Source: Balanoglossus misakiensis (lineage: Eukaryota > Hemichordata). Taken from it: 64,000 nucleotides of DNA. The stretch is from positions 5,146,001-5,210,000 of the forward strand of contig CM082580.2 in NCBI GenBank assembly GCA_040954595.2. Reading direction: 5' to 3'. Below are positions 13,901 to 28,900 of the stretch, piece by piece. A model generated the notes under the pieces. The model did not search any database, had not been told where the DNA came from, and saw only the letters and a program-made list of their open reading frames with translations. A program made the position numbers and the translations under genes. The first letter of the stretch is position 1. Each line of letters opens with the position of its first letter.

Positions 13901-16900
13901 GAATTTTAACGTCTTGTTAAAATTTTTCTTCCTTTCTTGCGATTGCAGTATTTTTTGTGCCGAACACTCGTGGGAGACAGAACAGAGCAAACATAGGGGT
14001 GCCCTCGTGACCGGGCTCATCCTGAAGGACTGTCCAAAAAACGCTGAAGTGTTTACGTGTCAGATGCTGACAGGACCGCTAAACTGTCGCTTGGACACGC
14101 CATTGTTTCCCCCGGCGACTGACGGAGAAGTCGCGCGGTCAGTGTCCAATGAACCCCAGGCTGGGGCAGCTCTATTTATAGGACTTACATATATGTGCCT
14201 TGATATTACACACATCACATGCCCAGCATACAAGATCCACTCTGGGGGTCATTGACCTTGAACAGTCTGTTCTATTTCAGACAAATTTTTCTGCTTGGAC
14301 GCAACATAACAGGATCCCTGCACCAACAGTGAACAGTTACAGCAAACCCACCCACAATTACTCAAAAACGAGATTCTCTGAAAAATAGTTGACAGTAACC
14401 ATAGCAACACATGAATACATCCTGTGATGTTTTTACAAGCATTTACCACTGGCTCATCATAGCTACTTTTTGTCAAGGATGAATAATAAATAAGTTTCCA
14501 TCAAAATTGAAAATTTCAAGAACACAAAATGTCAGAAAATATGTCGCCGGCCAGTGAAATATTTTTTCCAGTTTACAAATTAAGCCCAGATTCTTTCTGG
14601 TTCTCTGATATTCTTTATAATACAAAATTATTTGGAAAGAGTAACGTCAGACAATTTTTCATATATTGTATTTCAAGTTCTACAAACCTGCAAGATGTCA
14701 AGAGATGTGATTCACGCTGTCATGATACATGTACCACTTAGTAACCAGTGTTATGATTGGTTGATAATACCCAAGCCAGCATATCCTGACTGCCTTGGCC
14801 AATCACTGCCCACACGAAAAACTACCGGATTGTCATTCATGTCTAAAGTTGGAGTACCCTCTTATCTATAAGTGCCCTAATGAGATGCAAATTGACTTAT
14901 TGCAGGCTAATAAATCTGCTTTTCAAACAACCGCATCCACATTTTGATAGTGAATATTTTCCACAAGGGCAAAAAAATCACCACAACAATACAAACACGT
15001 TCTTCAATGTAATTAGACGTATTTTACTGCCAATGAGGTCAAACAGCAAAGTATTTCCTTGTTACCATAGAAACAGAAGCAATAAATTCTCCCATTTCAA
15101 CACAATTTTCTGTGACCGCACTTCCACTTGATGTCTGTACCCCATTACTCCTGTAAACGACACAAAGCTAATTTTTCACGATATCCGCCCGCAGCATTTT
15201 ATTTTTCTTTGAATTATTTAAAATCAGACACAGCAACTGCGACGAAACCGCAACGTGTACTCAGGACTTGTGTATTACGACAACTACCTGGCAGAGTGAT
15301 GTACAACACACACATCACAAATGGTTTCTTAAAAGATGACCTTTCAGAAACACTTAAGAGATGATCTCTCTCTTGCACAATGAACAGACTCCTTTCAGGA
15401 AAATCTGATCACGACCGACTCAGCTGGTACCATTTTTTGTAAACACAGAGCAGGACGTCGTACGTAGAAATACGCAGCCCCTCTGAATCATTACAGAATG
15501 ATGAAAAGACAGCTCTCTCTTTGATATCAGAGGTCAATGTCTTCTGCGTGATTATCCAAGAGTGATGGTTTTCATGGTATTGAAAATACCTGATAACAGT
15601 ATATTATATTCCCTTACTTACTTCAAACTGCAACAATACTCTCTTTCTCAGAACAGCTACTGTACACACACACACAGTTTCATATTTTAACCCTTTCACC
15701 CCCATTTTAGTCTAGTATCTAGCCGTGTATGCCCATTTTGACGGCTAGATACTAGACTACCCCCATTTCCCTTATAGAGGTCCAATTTTACCATAGAAAA
15801 CAATGGATTTGGACCAAACCATTACGGTGAAAGGGTTAAACAACAACACCACTGGTGGGATTTACATGTACCGGTAACTACTTTTGTTAATGTAATAATC
15901 GTAGCATAGTAACAACTGGATGCAAAAAAACTGAGAAAAGCAAACATCACTGTCAAATAAATCAGTTTAGGCTGACAAAAGTTAGATCAGTCCAGCCACA
16001 AACAGAAGCCAACCACCAAAGACATTGAAATTAATTGCTGGCTGGCAATATCTGGCATCCCCAATGCTGATGCACAGAATTCAATCCATTTCAATCTCAG
16101 ACCTGTCAACGAGTTCCAGCCCTCGCCGTTTCCCGTACGTCTATATTTATACAGGCATTCATTTAATCTCGGCTTTCAAAAAGATGATGTTTGCTTTGAT
16201 GACAGCCACTAAAAATACTTAACTCTCTCTCTCTCTCTTTCTCAACTCAGAGTGACCCCATGATGTCAGTACACACGGTCTTGACAAAACTTCTGTGCAA
16301 AATATCGTGTTTGCTTTTCACGTTTGGATTTCATTCCTCGGTTATTGAGAAGTTCCCATCTTTTCAGAGGAGAACACGTTGATTGAAAATTGGTTTGTTT
16401 GTATTTGAGGAAAGATGGGCGGGTGTGTTTGATGTGTACATGTACAGGGATAGGGAAATGGTGGCCGACAGTGAGAAAAACTGCCATCACTTATATTTTG
16501 GAAACCATTATCAATATTTCACATGTCGTCCTACAGAATAATTTATGAGAATTATCTTGAGCTCTGGAAATATCACAAGGGCGATTAGCTAAATGTCATT
16601 TATCTTTTTCACCTTGAAGTTTCTATGACTAACCATTAGTCAGTGAGTTCTTTTTTGTTTATATCTTTCACCTTATGTCACTTATTCATGCTTGAAGCAA
16701 ATATCAGATGCGCTGGCCAGATCTATGGGGACATTCAAAAGATCAATTATGTCCCCCCCTCCCCCCCCCCCCACACACACACCATCTCTAACCAAGTGAG
16801 AAGTAGTTACTAACATTTCAGCCAGGAAAACGAGGTTAACCCTTTCACCTGCCACCAATGGTTTGGTCCAAACCCATTACTTTCTATGGTACGTTTGGAC

Positions 16901-19900
16901 CTCTAAAGAGGAAACTGGGGGTGAAAGGGTTAATTCCCAGTGACAGTGGACTTCAAGTTCAACAGTAAAATGCCATCTGATCTGATTGATCCCTTGAACC
17001 TCGTGAGAGATCGCACACAGAGGTCCAATTCTGGTATCGGGCCATTTTCTTCGTCGCTAAATTTTCCACGGAAAACTCAACAGTTCTGACTTGAAACTGG
17101 ATCAGGATGACATACAACTGCCATGTTTTATTTAACCGGCCCACTGCAACAGTGTCAAGTAATACACTGAGCCTAATATCGGAACAACATGGCTACCTGA
17201 CACCCGATCAGTTCAGTTATCAATACATCATAACTTCTATTATATCACCACCACTAAAAATAAATGTGCATTGATCCAATGAAGAGACACACACTGCTTC
17301 ACACTTCGATTTCGTTCAGATGAAGAGTGGACTGATTAATTAAACACAACCGATCGCAACTTATTTCTCAACGACATCTGATGAGAAAACAAGTCCAACC
17401 GACTGGCCTCCTTCACCCAGAAAACGAGAGAAGAACTTGGTCATGTCCACAACACGGAGATCAATTTGCGGTGATGTGTTAATATGCGGAGAGGAGACGA
17501 CACTTTCCCCAGATAGGTGCAGAGTTTATTTCACTGAACTCATTATCACCGGAGCTTGAACAAATACCTCTCCATTGCAGCAATGCAGAGTAGACTCAAT
17601 CAAACCGATCCCCAATCAATTTAATTAAACCACACTATTCACCTGTGTATTAGAATGATGAGTGCTGTCACGGTTGCGGGTGGGGGGGGGGGGGACTACA
17701 TGTACCTGCACAGTAATGATTTCGTTATCATTTGACATGCTTTTTTTCGACCGGCTGTGCAAATACCAGTGAACTGAGAGGCATTCATTATTTACACCTT
17801 TCCTACCAAATTCACAGAACTGCCACACACACAAACAAACACCAATATCACAGGCGAAGACCTCAAGGCCCAAGTATTACATCACTTTCCATTGTGAAAT
17901 AAAATATGAAGGAAGACTAGTCTATTGCCACTAAATCTAGAAATGCGTTTTCTAATATTTCTCCTGTTCACACTTCCACCACTACCACACTGTTGTTATA
18001 CCTTGCTATAAACTTTCAACACAATGGCAACAAAAATGATATTCTGTAATTGACAATGTTTATTTCTTCTATTCTAGCCTCTTAAATTTATTAACTGATA
18101 TACTATCAAGCAGGGTTATTGCTAACTAGTTATTTTAATTTTTATTATAACTGTCACTGGCAGATGAATGATTCCACTGCTAGTGCTAGTCATTATAGCA
18201 AGTCAGTTCTATTAATTGAATACACATCACAAATATTAGATGAGAAAATACATTTAAAGGAGACTTAATTTCATTTGCACAATTAAACATTCAGAACTGT
18301 GTAAGAAATCTAGTTATTGGAAACTGCTGCTGGCAAAAGTAATTTGTCTCTTTTTGCAACAGATATTGCTGAAGTGCTGCACGTCACTGAGATGTGCCTC
18401 AGAAAATTGTAATCCAGGACTTCTTGACGATTAAAAATTCAGTTCTCCACAGAATCCTGTGAGATTATAACAATCAGAAAGCTTTGGTTGCTGTGGTAAC
18501 GGGTATCCACTACACTTGGTAGATTAGTAATTGGAAAAGACAATGCACAAAGCTTGAGGATTTGTTTCAAGTAAGAATTCTTGTAAGCAAGAGGGGGTTT
18601 TGAAACTTGGGTGATCGTAGTTCACTACAAATGTACACCTGAATCATGGGATTGACCAAGTTGAAGATTCTGCACAGGTGTCTGTATGTGTATCTGTGTC
18701 AGTATGACAGTATACATTTCTAGACAGGATTAATAACCTACATGTATTGTTTATGCATATTTATGCTATTTAACTATTAAGACAAGGCTGCGGTTAAATT
18801 GGGTAACCCTAGGTGGCCTTGGGTTAGCCCAGAACTGACCCACTTTGAAATCTGACATCACTACAAGCACATTATTAGCACATTATCAACCCAAACATCA
18901 TTAACATAGCTGTGTTTTGCAAAATCCATTTTTGCAACCACTATACATTTCAACCACACAAAATGCATTTTCACAGAAAAAATTACTCTCGGTAAATTCA
19001 CTGATATTCTGAAAAAAACGTCATCACAAGAGGAAGAAGTCATTTCCTTTTACCTAAAGGGCATTCTCTATCAGATCGCTGATGGTTACGAACTGAAACA
19101 CCTTTCTAAATGGCATCATATGCAGAACGATGAAATATGTACATCACATTTTCTTAATACCTCAAACATAAAAATAAATTCGAACCTGTATTACTATTAT
19201 GTAGTTAAAATTGTACCTCTGGAGTGAGTGATGACGCGGACGTAAACAATGAAATGATTAATCATTCCGATAGGCTTGCATCAAGCTTTTCATATTTCAC
19301 CCTGGCGGTGACCAAGTAAATCACTTGATAATATTTCAGATCTTTGTATTCTCAAAAAAAAAGTTGTTGTTTTTTTCACACATATACAACAATCATTGAC
19401 AGAAAATTAAAACCCCCAAAAATCGCATCACTAAATTTTTTCTAAATTTTTGTTGTGATGTGGCAAAAGGGCATAATTCATCGACGTGATACATTTACCC
19501 GAATTATGACATTAAAAAAATCACACGGTAGATAAATAATATAATTGTGTGACAGCTGGTAATTGTGCCAAAAGTTACAGACGACACCAGATAACATGTG
19601 GCAAGTGCAGGCACACAAGACGGCGTTTTTTTTCATTCAACCAACCGTGTGGTTACAGAACAAAACGATATGAGCAGCTATTAACTTACTAGGTCCCTCG
19701 GGGATGTGCGGCGCTGCCGAGACCACAATGGGGCAGAGAGTGGCGTTGACTCCGTATAGGCAGAATGTGTGCCTTGATTCTTTACTGTTATATTTCACCC
19801 TCAGTTGAACCCCCTAACGAGGTGACCCCCCCCCCCCAGGGGGACAGGTGGTGTGAAACGCAAGAGGTGGCTCACATCACAGCAACTGGTTTAATCTACC

Positions 19901-22900
19901 ACTTATCAACTCATTTGCTATAATGTATATATAACCCCAGTTGTTGCTATGTTGACTAGGTTATTATTATTTCTACTACATTACACTTGATGACAAACGT
20001 ACAAAACACAACATGCACACACACACAGTCACTATGTGTATGTGTGTATGTGCGTGTGTAAAATGAAGTATAAAGACCAAAAAACATAAACAGTACCGTT
20101 AAAGTCACTTTATAAGACGCAACGGTATTATAAGTCGCACCCCTTCTTTGAAAGACTTGTTTGGGAGGAGATTTTAAGGAAATGAATACAACAGAACATT
20201 GGTATTATAAGTCGCACCCCCTTTTCGGCACACACTGTCACTCAAAAAAGATGCGTCTTATAAAATGACTTTAACGGTAGTAGCTGTACTGTCTATGAAA
20301 AAACATTGCTGAATGAATGTTAGTACATTAACACAGCCGGGTTTTGGTCAAGTATACAGAGGGGTTGCATGGGCCAAGTACAGATGCACTAATTTCACAT
20401 CCTTTTTCTTTGCCTAAGTGAGAACATCCCAGCATCCAAAAGTTGTCTTGACAAAAAAGTCGTTTGCAATCCTGGAAAACAACATAATGGGGGACATCCA
20501 CAAAAAATGTTAGGATTGGTGGCAGCAGCCAATCAGCTTTCATAACAGACACCAACAAAAGTGGGGGAAATAAAACAACAACAACCCCAACAGTCTGACC
20601 TCTGACCTCTGTCACGAGACGTCATGTCACCAGCCCCGCCATTTCAAACAGACTGACCAGATCCACGCTGACCTTTCACCTCTGACCTACTTGTCAGGAT
20701 ATTTATTGTAACCAGTTTACCTGTATTGACCCTTCTTTATCAGTAAACAAGACTGGACAGCCACATCAGTGACAACAGTACAATACAACTTTGTTTTTAT
20801 TAGAGGGAGTGGGGCTGGTGTACTATAGTGGGTCAACCTTTTACTGTATCCAGTCTATATTTTTGTCCACCTATATTTTGTTTTACATATCGCGTATGTT
20901 TTTATGCTCAATAACCTTCATAAACCAAGTTCATAGCATCATAATTATTCTTCCTGTGTATGAAAGGGGATATTTTTTATTTGAAGCCCAAATTTGATAT
21001 TAAATTTTGCAAATTATTCAGTTTTTACTCTCTGTGAACAACCGATAACAAGAAGACTTTTTCCACTGCAGGGGGGGGACCTGTTTTATCACATTAAAGA
21101 TAAAATGATCTACCTGGTACAAAACCTGTTTCAATAATATTATTAGTAAACAAATAGACTGTAACAGCTGCAGACAAACAACAACACAACAGTCAAAAGT
21201 AAAACATGATGAACTCCACCTAAGTCCAGATTAACTTCAGTTATTATTATATTAGGAAGATTGGCATGAAGGAACGAATCCTGAAAAAATAACTTTCTTA
21301 GTCAATCATACGTGTACTATTTGCTGTCTAGTCTCAACAACAACAATCGCATAAATCAAGATTTGGGGGGGGGGGGGCTTTTGGATTCACATACAGGGAG
21401 GTCTTCCATCATAGAGAGCGATACAAACTTGTCATGCCAAGTCAAGTGTATCATGAAGAACTCCTGAGACATCAACAGTCTTGGCAGATCAACTACACTA
21501 GAGGTTATCCGCTATGTGGGTGAGATTTACAGCAAAAAACCATAGAAGGGGATCTTACACCATACCTTGGCAACAAGCCACTTGGATTATAAAATCAATG
21601 TACAACCTGCTATTTTAACAACATTACTGCCATTAATGACATTTGACCTTACATGTCTTTTCAACAACTAGGTAAATTTTAAAATTATATCTCGCTGTGC
21701 AAATCAAATTATGCCTGAAGGTAAGGTAAGGTAAGTTCAGGTATGGCAACCTATGCAAATCTGATTAACCACACAGTCCACCCTTGCCATAAACGAGGCA
21801 ATCTAGCCAATCACAGATTTTCACTTGCATGCCATGCAAAATAAAAAAAGTGTGTCTATGTCCTTAGAAGATGTAGACACCCCCTTTTAACCAGATATGG
21901 GCATATTATGTAAATCAGAGGTGATTGCATTGATAGCAGGACACACAACAGGACCAAAAGAATTTTTATTTTTGATTGACAGATAAGTGTACTCTGGACA
22001 CTCAGGGTATAACAAACAAATCAAACATGTAGCATTAAATGCCAGGGGCAATAAACAGTAGCGCAGGTAAACTGATTCGATCGCAATTGTAACAACTCCT
22101 ACAAGAACAGTTACGAACAGGAGGGAGGGGGTGTCAACTATAGCTGGTAGTGCCAGTAAAACATACTCTTCTGAAGCTGTATTAAGGACACACCTTTGCT
22201 CTTTACAAGTTCTACTTTGCCATTTGTGGATAGTCTGTAGACATACAGTACACACACACACACACACACACACAACATACAGACAACAGACACTAACATT
22301 TAACCAGGTGGGAGCTAAAATTAGGATTGAATGGAATGACAATATTGCTTCTTATTCTTTTTTTTACACATGCCTTATTAAAAAAAATATTTGTTTCCAT
22401 CAGTGCCACAAATAATGCCTTAATTTAAAGATTTACGTGCATGTGATGGGTCTAACGATCTGAGTTATGTACTTGACAAAATTGGAAAAACATTCCAGGC
22501 AACGCACAACAAACAAGAAGGACAGCGATTCTGAGAAAGTCAGGCAATGATTTGACTTGATTTATAACTGAGATAAACCTGACAGCTGAGTCAGACAGGG
22601 GATATAATGGCCATCTTTTTTTGCTGCAAAATTGTCAACACTGTTCAAGGTATGATCGCGCTCCTCAAAACGCCGACAGAGATCCAGCTGGTTTTCGCCC
22701 GGAAGGAGGACACATCCGGAATATAGCACACGCTTCAATCCAGACAAAAGCTTGTCACGCCACAGGACAATACGTACAAATGCACATTCATGTAACTGTT
22801 TGGTTGTTTGTCCCCGAGTTACTCCCCCTACTGTGTCAAAATCTGTCAGATCTGGGACATGCTCACTCCGGTCCGACCTTTGACCCCATTGCACTGTCAC

Positions 22901-25900
22901 TTCATGTGGAAGTTGCCAAGACACGCAAGATTTATTCATTTTACAAAATTAACCAATAAGATTTCTTTTAGAAATTTGAAAATGCGCTTCATTTGCAGTA
23001 CTACAAGATCCCACATCAGAATACCACAAATTTCAGTATTTTGTGCTCTTAAAATTAAATAAACCAAATTTTGTGACCATTCAATTTTTTTCATTGACAC
23101 TGCAATGACGAGTGACATTATAGGACAGGTAGCTTATACATTTTGACCTCTCTGGTCAGCAACATCAGTGTGTATAGAACTTGACAGCCAATTGGTTAAT
23201 AACCACCAATGACAGCTGAATAAGCCAATCATATTATGCCTTCTTTGCAAAACCTTGTGATGCACTGACATAAGTATCCAGTCATGAAGAGACAAAAATT
23301 GGATTTTATTTCATTTTCTTTGTGCGGTGCAATCTCAACCACCCCAACGCATCACACTTCCCGAATGACTAACACTTATATACCAGGGTAATAATAACAG
23401 ACCTCAAAGAACACACACACACAAAATTTAATAACTACAGGTTGTGTTCAATTCCACAGGGGCCCCAATTTCCTCTTTTTTTAATTTCCTCTAGAAGGAG
23501 CAAAGATGGACAGGTATATCTAAAATTTATATTAAGCTCATCAACAGAGGTATGTGAATTATGTTTCTTAGAAAATGAGGCTATCACTCAGAAACTTCCT
23601 GTCTGCTGCCATATTTGGATGTGTCCCACATTCTTGATAGATTTTGGCATTCACAGCTCTCTGTTCATAACCATAGCAACTTGTCACTCAAAATTGATAT
23701 TTTCAATAATTTTTTTTCGAAACTTGTGATTTGTTTCCAGAAAAAAAATTCAGCCAAAAATGGGCGACTTGTCTGCTAAGAGTTGAATGATGTAATGTTT
23801 TGGACACTGATTGACCTTTGAACTATGTACTGTTATGATGTATTTCATGTTCTGTAAATAAAGATTTCACAGTACCTGGTGGCAAAAAGAGATGAGAACA
23901 TTTTCATCTTAAGAAGACAGCCCTGACCTGGTCATTGCGCTTCTAGTCCTATAGAACCCATCTTTCTTTCAAATTAAAAATAACAAATTTTACAGTGTAA
24001 TTACAGGAAGGCGGTTTATTCATCTGCCGCGCGCGTCCCGACAATATACCGGGATCATAAAAAAAATCCTCCGCCCGTACGACAGGAATTCAAGGTCTTC
24101 CAGTCACTTTCTACAGTGGCAGCAGCATCGACTGCGCATCAATTTTTCATGGCTTTGTTTGTACAACGCAGAAACTACACTTGTTCTTGTGTGTACAGCG
24201 GGACTGCACTGCAAGGTCAATGAACCGGTGGATTCCCGCTTCCTGTGACTGAGTTGATCTAAAACTCAATGTCACCCCATCGGCATCAGTTCTTATGACT
24301 GGATGACACTTTTAATCACTTGGGAAGAGAAACCGGGCTATGACTTGCAGTACTCTTAAACAAACATTTAGTGATTTACCTTGAAAAAAAAATCACCTGC
24401 AGACTGCAGCATTCTTGAATATTATAAGATTTCACACACACTTAAAAAGTCTAAAATATTATTATTCCTCAGATTTTTTTAGAAAAGAGAGCATTATTTT
24501 TCCCCATATATTTCCACGACACAGAATTCCAACTTGTCACATTGGGATAAAATGGCAAGTATGGGAACTGTCTTCTGTGATTTTATTCATGTGATAATTA
24601 AAAACAAATTAAGGTCATAGTTCAAGCATTAACTTGGAAGGCAGATGAAACAGCACCACTTATGACAAAACTGAGAAAATTCAATGCGGCATTTTAAATT
24701 GGATAAAAAATTTAAATTGCACTTTCTGACATTACCTTGCCTTGCCTTATCTGTGACCAAAATCTACAGTGAGTTCTGACTGGGGGATGGCTCAAAGTGC
24801 CAATATGCCAGACCAATTACCCCTTCCCTTTCATACCCAGATTAAACTACATGTAGCAGACTAGCACAGTTCTTGATTTGACACAGCATGTCTACAATTT
24901 GGGGGGGGGGGGGGGGGGTTCAGTCAACCTACAATGTAAACCTATACACAGGGTCGATCTAAACTGTCAGATATGAACCCCAATTTCTTGCGACACATCA
25001 GTCCTACTCGAGATTAGACGGGGGCAGACTACAACAGAAACCAGCAAGGTCCTGTCTGGCTCCAGTTCCGCCACACTCGCATGACAAAAGCAGTGACCTT
25101 GATATGACAAGACAGTTACAGTCTCGGTAACACACTGTGACACAGTACAGCCTCCGACAGACAGCATTTGCCAAACTGACAACAAAGCAACTGCATTTTC
25201 CAAACCGCGGCCACAACTGCATAGATCAAAATATCTGCAAACATGCGGAGAAGATTTATCAGCACGGACAAGATTTATACGCGGGGGTAAAGCTGAAGGT
25301 CGCCATGACTTGCCAACAAGACTACCCATTTCTGAATCAGCGGTGATTCCGGGCATCATCAAAAACTCCTTTACGCACTTGCACAAATAATCCGCCTATA
25401 ACAAAACAGCACCAAGGCTCACAGAAAGCCACAATTGCGCATGTACAGATCAACTTCCTCCATGGGACTTCCCCGCAACAGGAACCAGATACTTGGATTG
25501 TCTTTCCTGCATTATTTTCCTGTATTGGTTGAACTGTTTCCCATTCCATAGAGGAAGGCGTTGAATACTTCCAGGAAATTATAAATTGAATCATGGAATA
25601 CTGGAAGGGCAAGTTCAGAAGCGACACCGACCGACCGATGACAGACCTTGGGGTAGCTGCTCCCCAACATTCTTTCCTTATTCACTCGATGATGGCCAGT
25701 TGCAAGAAAAGATTGCCAGTAATTGTCCGGTTTACTTATGAGTACACTGCCGGGGTCAGAGACAGTTCAAAACCCACATGCTGGCCGTACACACAGAATG
25801 AACACCATCGCAGTGTCACACCCAATTTTAGACAACACTGCCCTGAGTTACTATGGTTACTCCTTACGCAGTATGTTTGAAATAATTACACACATGAAAA

Positions 25901-28900
25901 AGATATGATTGGGAAAAGACTGCACTGGCGCGTTAGTTTATAATTCATGGTTGTGAATCAGAAAAGGCAAGGTATGCATATACATAGTGACATCACACAC
26001 ATGTTCCATGTATAAACCCCTTACCTCAATATGAAATAATGGAAACTTCCCAATGTAGCTAGTTTCTGAGATCATGTTTCCCCCCACTAACTTCATACAA
26101 CTTTTTAAACAAACAAAATCAGAGGGGATTTTGCCTCAAAGGTTCAACTGCATTTTCAAGATTTCGTCAACGATCACAAGAAGCTCCAATATTTCCAATT
26201 CTATGTCTGTCTAAATCTTCCAAGTCGTTGTGTGACAGTCTGTACTTTCCCCTAATCATCACAAGGCAAACTACAAGTACAAGGTACTTCCGATACAGAT
26301 AAGGTGAGAAAAAGCCATCCATATTTCATCTGTAAAGTTTTTTTGTACACCGTAGTCCGACTTTCTATTTTGATTCCAGCAGGGCCCATTACACATCTTA
26401 TCATTTCACATCACACTTTTTATCAGCATAATCATCTTTGTACATATGTTTACCTTCAGACAATTCTACCAAAATATTTTTTTGTAAGTCAGATAAGTAG
26501 CAAGCACCAAACAGTTTCTCTGCAAAAGTAGGTCACCATCATTTACATGATACTGCGATCACCGGGCGTCTGAACGCGAAACATATTCTGGCAGTGAACT
26601 ATACGTTCATCCATCCTTCTTAACCGCGTTGTCAACAACAACCACTCCAATAAACCCATGCGCAGGTCATTTCCACACCATGCGAGGTTATCACGGCGCT
26701 CTTTGCATAAAAATTACATTCCATCACTCAAATTGCCCAGGTATTCAATCATACTTGTACCTCTGCTGTCATCCCCCTTTAATAAACCACTTCAACCGGT
26801 ATTAATGAACCGCCGATATACTTTCTCTCTTACTGATTTCGGCAAAAACCAACATGTATTAAGCAATATACCATGGCATCAATTATGAAATGGTAGTTTG
26901 TTTTAACCCCTGACTGCATCAATTTATAAAATCACCACCATAGAGAGAGTAAGAGAAGCATAGGTGAACTGAAGTCCACAGTCTGCCCTCTAACAAACAA
27001 TTTTTAAAACTGTCTGGGTCAGCCCTATACCTCTGCATGTAGTGTGGAAAATTTTCTGGAGTCACCAGTAAGTTTGTTGAGTCAGTGGGCTTAGAGGGCA
27101 CACTGACAGTCTACTGGACAATACTGTAGTCTGTACTTCAAAAAAATGTTCTTGACAGTTTTGTAGTTTTTAAACTTTTTCCATGGGGGAGAGGGTCCCC
27201 TGCTACATTACAATCAACAAACAAAGATGATCAGGGGATCAGATGCAGGTACTAAGCAAACTATCAATGATGTGGCAACATTATGCTATTAATTAATCTT
27301 GTACAAGAAATCTATCAGATCTAGGCAAATTTAGCCAATTAACGTCACAGTTCTTCAAATACCATCTAATCATCAGAGGGATGTTTGGGATTCCCCTCAT
27401 TAACTGATCAAGCCATATTACTTTTGAAAACGTTAATACTTCAAAGTTTAATCGTTGACCATGGATATGGGTCGATTCAATTCAGACACTTGCATATATA
27501 TTTGAAAAATTAATTATATATTTTATAAAAAATCTAAATTATACGTTCATCGTCAACCTGCTTGGAGAAAAAAAGGTGTTGCCCCCCCCCCTTTCTAATT
27601 TAAATTTTAAGATTTCTCATATTGCAATTACACTTTCAATGTTCACAAATAATATGAGAAAGTTAGACCCTTCAAAGTTACGGTTTTCTTTGAAGGTCAT
27701 TTCTGAAATCGTATGATGACAATGCAAGGCAGGTTACACACCATCTGAAAATACAGGGCTGCTTGGTTACTATAATTTTAGTCAATGTCACTTATTTGCC
27801 AGAGACAAGGTTGTACACACTCTCATGGTCTTTCTTCGACACGACGCTTAGATAAAACCGTTGTCTGCCGTTTCTGTACGTCCGGGGATGCGATTATTGA
27901 TTTAATTCAGCTTTTTGTTGTCACACCCATGGTGTACTAATTTTAAGGGACCACCTCTGTCTCAATGCAGGCATTGACGTCTGCCCCGAACAAAAAGTCT
28001 GTCAAGGTCGGCGCTGACATTACTTTTGACGTTAAAATCCGCTACGAGCTTCCCCCCGAACAAAGTTGAACGCGTCCGCCCCACTGCTTTGTGGCGACGA
28101 GACCGACAAATTCTGGGGTGTAGCTCGTCTGAAATTCACATTTGTCTCCCGCTTGTTTTGTTTTTGTGCCAGTTTTCATGTGTCATTGGTCAGCGATTGT
28201 CCCACAATCAAAATAAGCCCTGCCAATATGGCATCCTATTATTAGTTTGTATACACTTCACTCCACTGAAACCACACACACACACACACAGACCTTCGAT
28301 CAAAATCCGGCTCTGATTTAGTTTTTTAAAAAGGTTGAAGCCCTTTCACTGGCAGTGCCTTCACGTGATGGATGTGGCCCAAAACGACAAACCCAGGGCA
28401 AGTGCATGTCTGGTGCCCTTTGTCCAAAAAGAGCGGGTCTGAGACACACACAAAACTACAGTTTTCTTGGCCGGGAACCAATTCTGGATAGAGATGTACA
28501 CTACACTGGCTCAACGTGCACACACGTTATATTCCATTTGACTGAAGTCCAAATTAGCAAACACTGATGAGGGTTCAGGTCGTACAGGTAGAAATCCTAC
28601 CCACGTCTCACAAGGATATTAAAGAAGAAACCTTGAAAATTACTCACAGAATATCCGCCGAGTGACAAACAAATCGCATCAATTTCGTGAAGGTGTCTGC
28701 CAAAAGGGCACTGTTTTCTTCGCATAACTCGATTTCAAAATCCTGCGGGAGGGAAAAACGGGAGAAAGATACGGTGACTCGGGGTCCTGCCTCAGGTAGC
28801 CGGTGGGAATGGGCACATTTCTGGTGTCCAGGAAGAGTGACACACCCGGTAGGAATCACGGAAAAATATGAATAATAACGGTGTGTTCCAATGCGTGGGA

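Larger units (their letters stand above)
11072..28647 (-). other. 17.6-kb intron 3 of the fusion gene
   Basis: Interval between the exon 3 donor (GTGAGTAA) and the exon 4 acceptor (TTTTCAG). Apart from the mobile elements and microsatellites listed separately, I see no exon-like reading frame on either strand; the scattered open frames of up to about 140 codons show no recognisable domain. Confidence 0.7.

Noticed and set aside
13863-14255. 130-codon plus-strand frame in intron 3
   Set aside because: Antisense to the host gene, no domain, no start or splice support.
24967-25386. 139-codon minus-strand frame in intron 3
   Set aside because: No recognisable motif, no matching splice context; consistent with a chance open frame.
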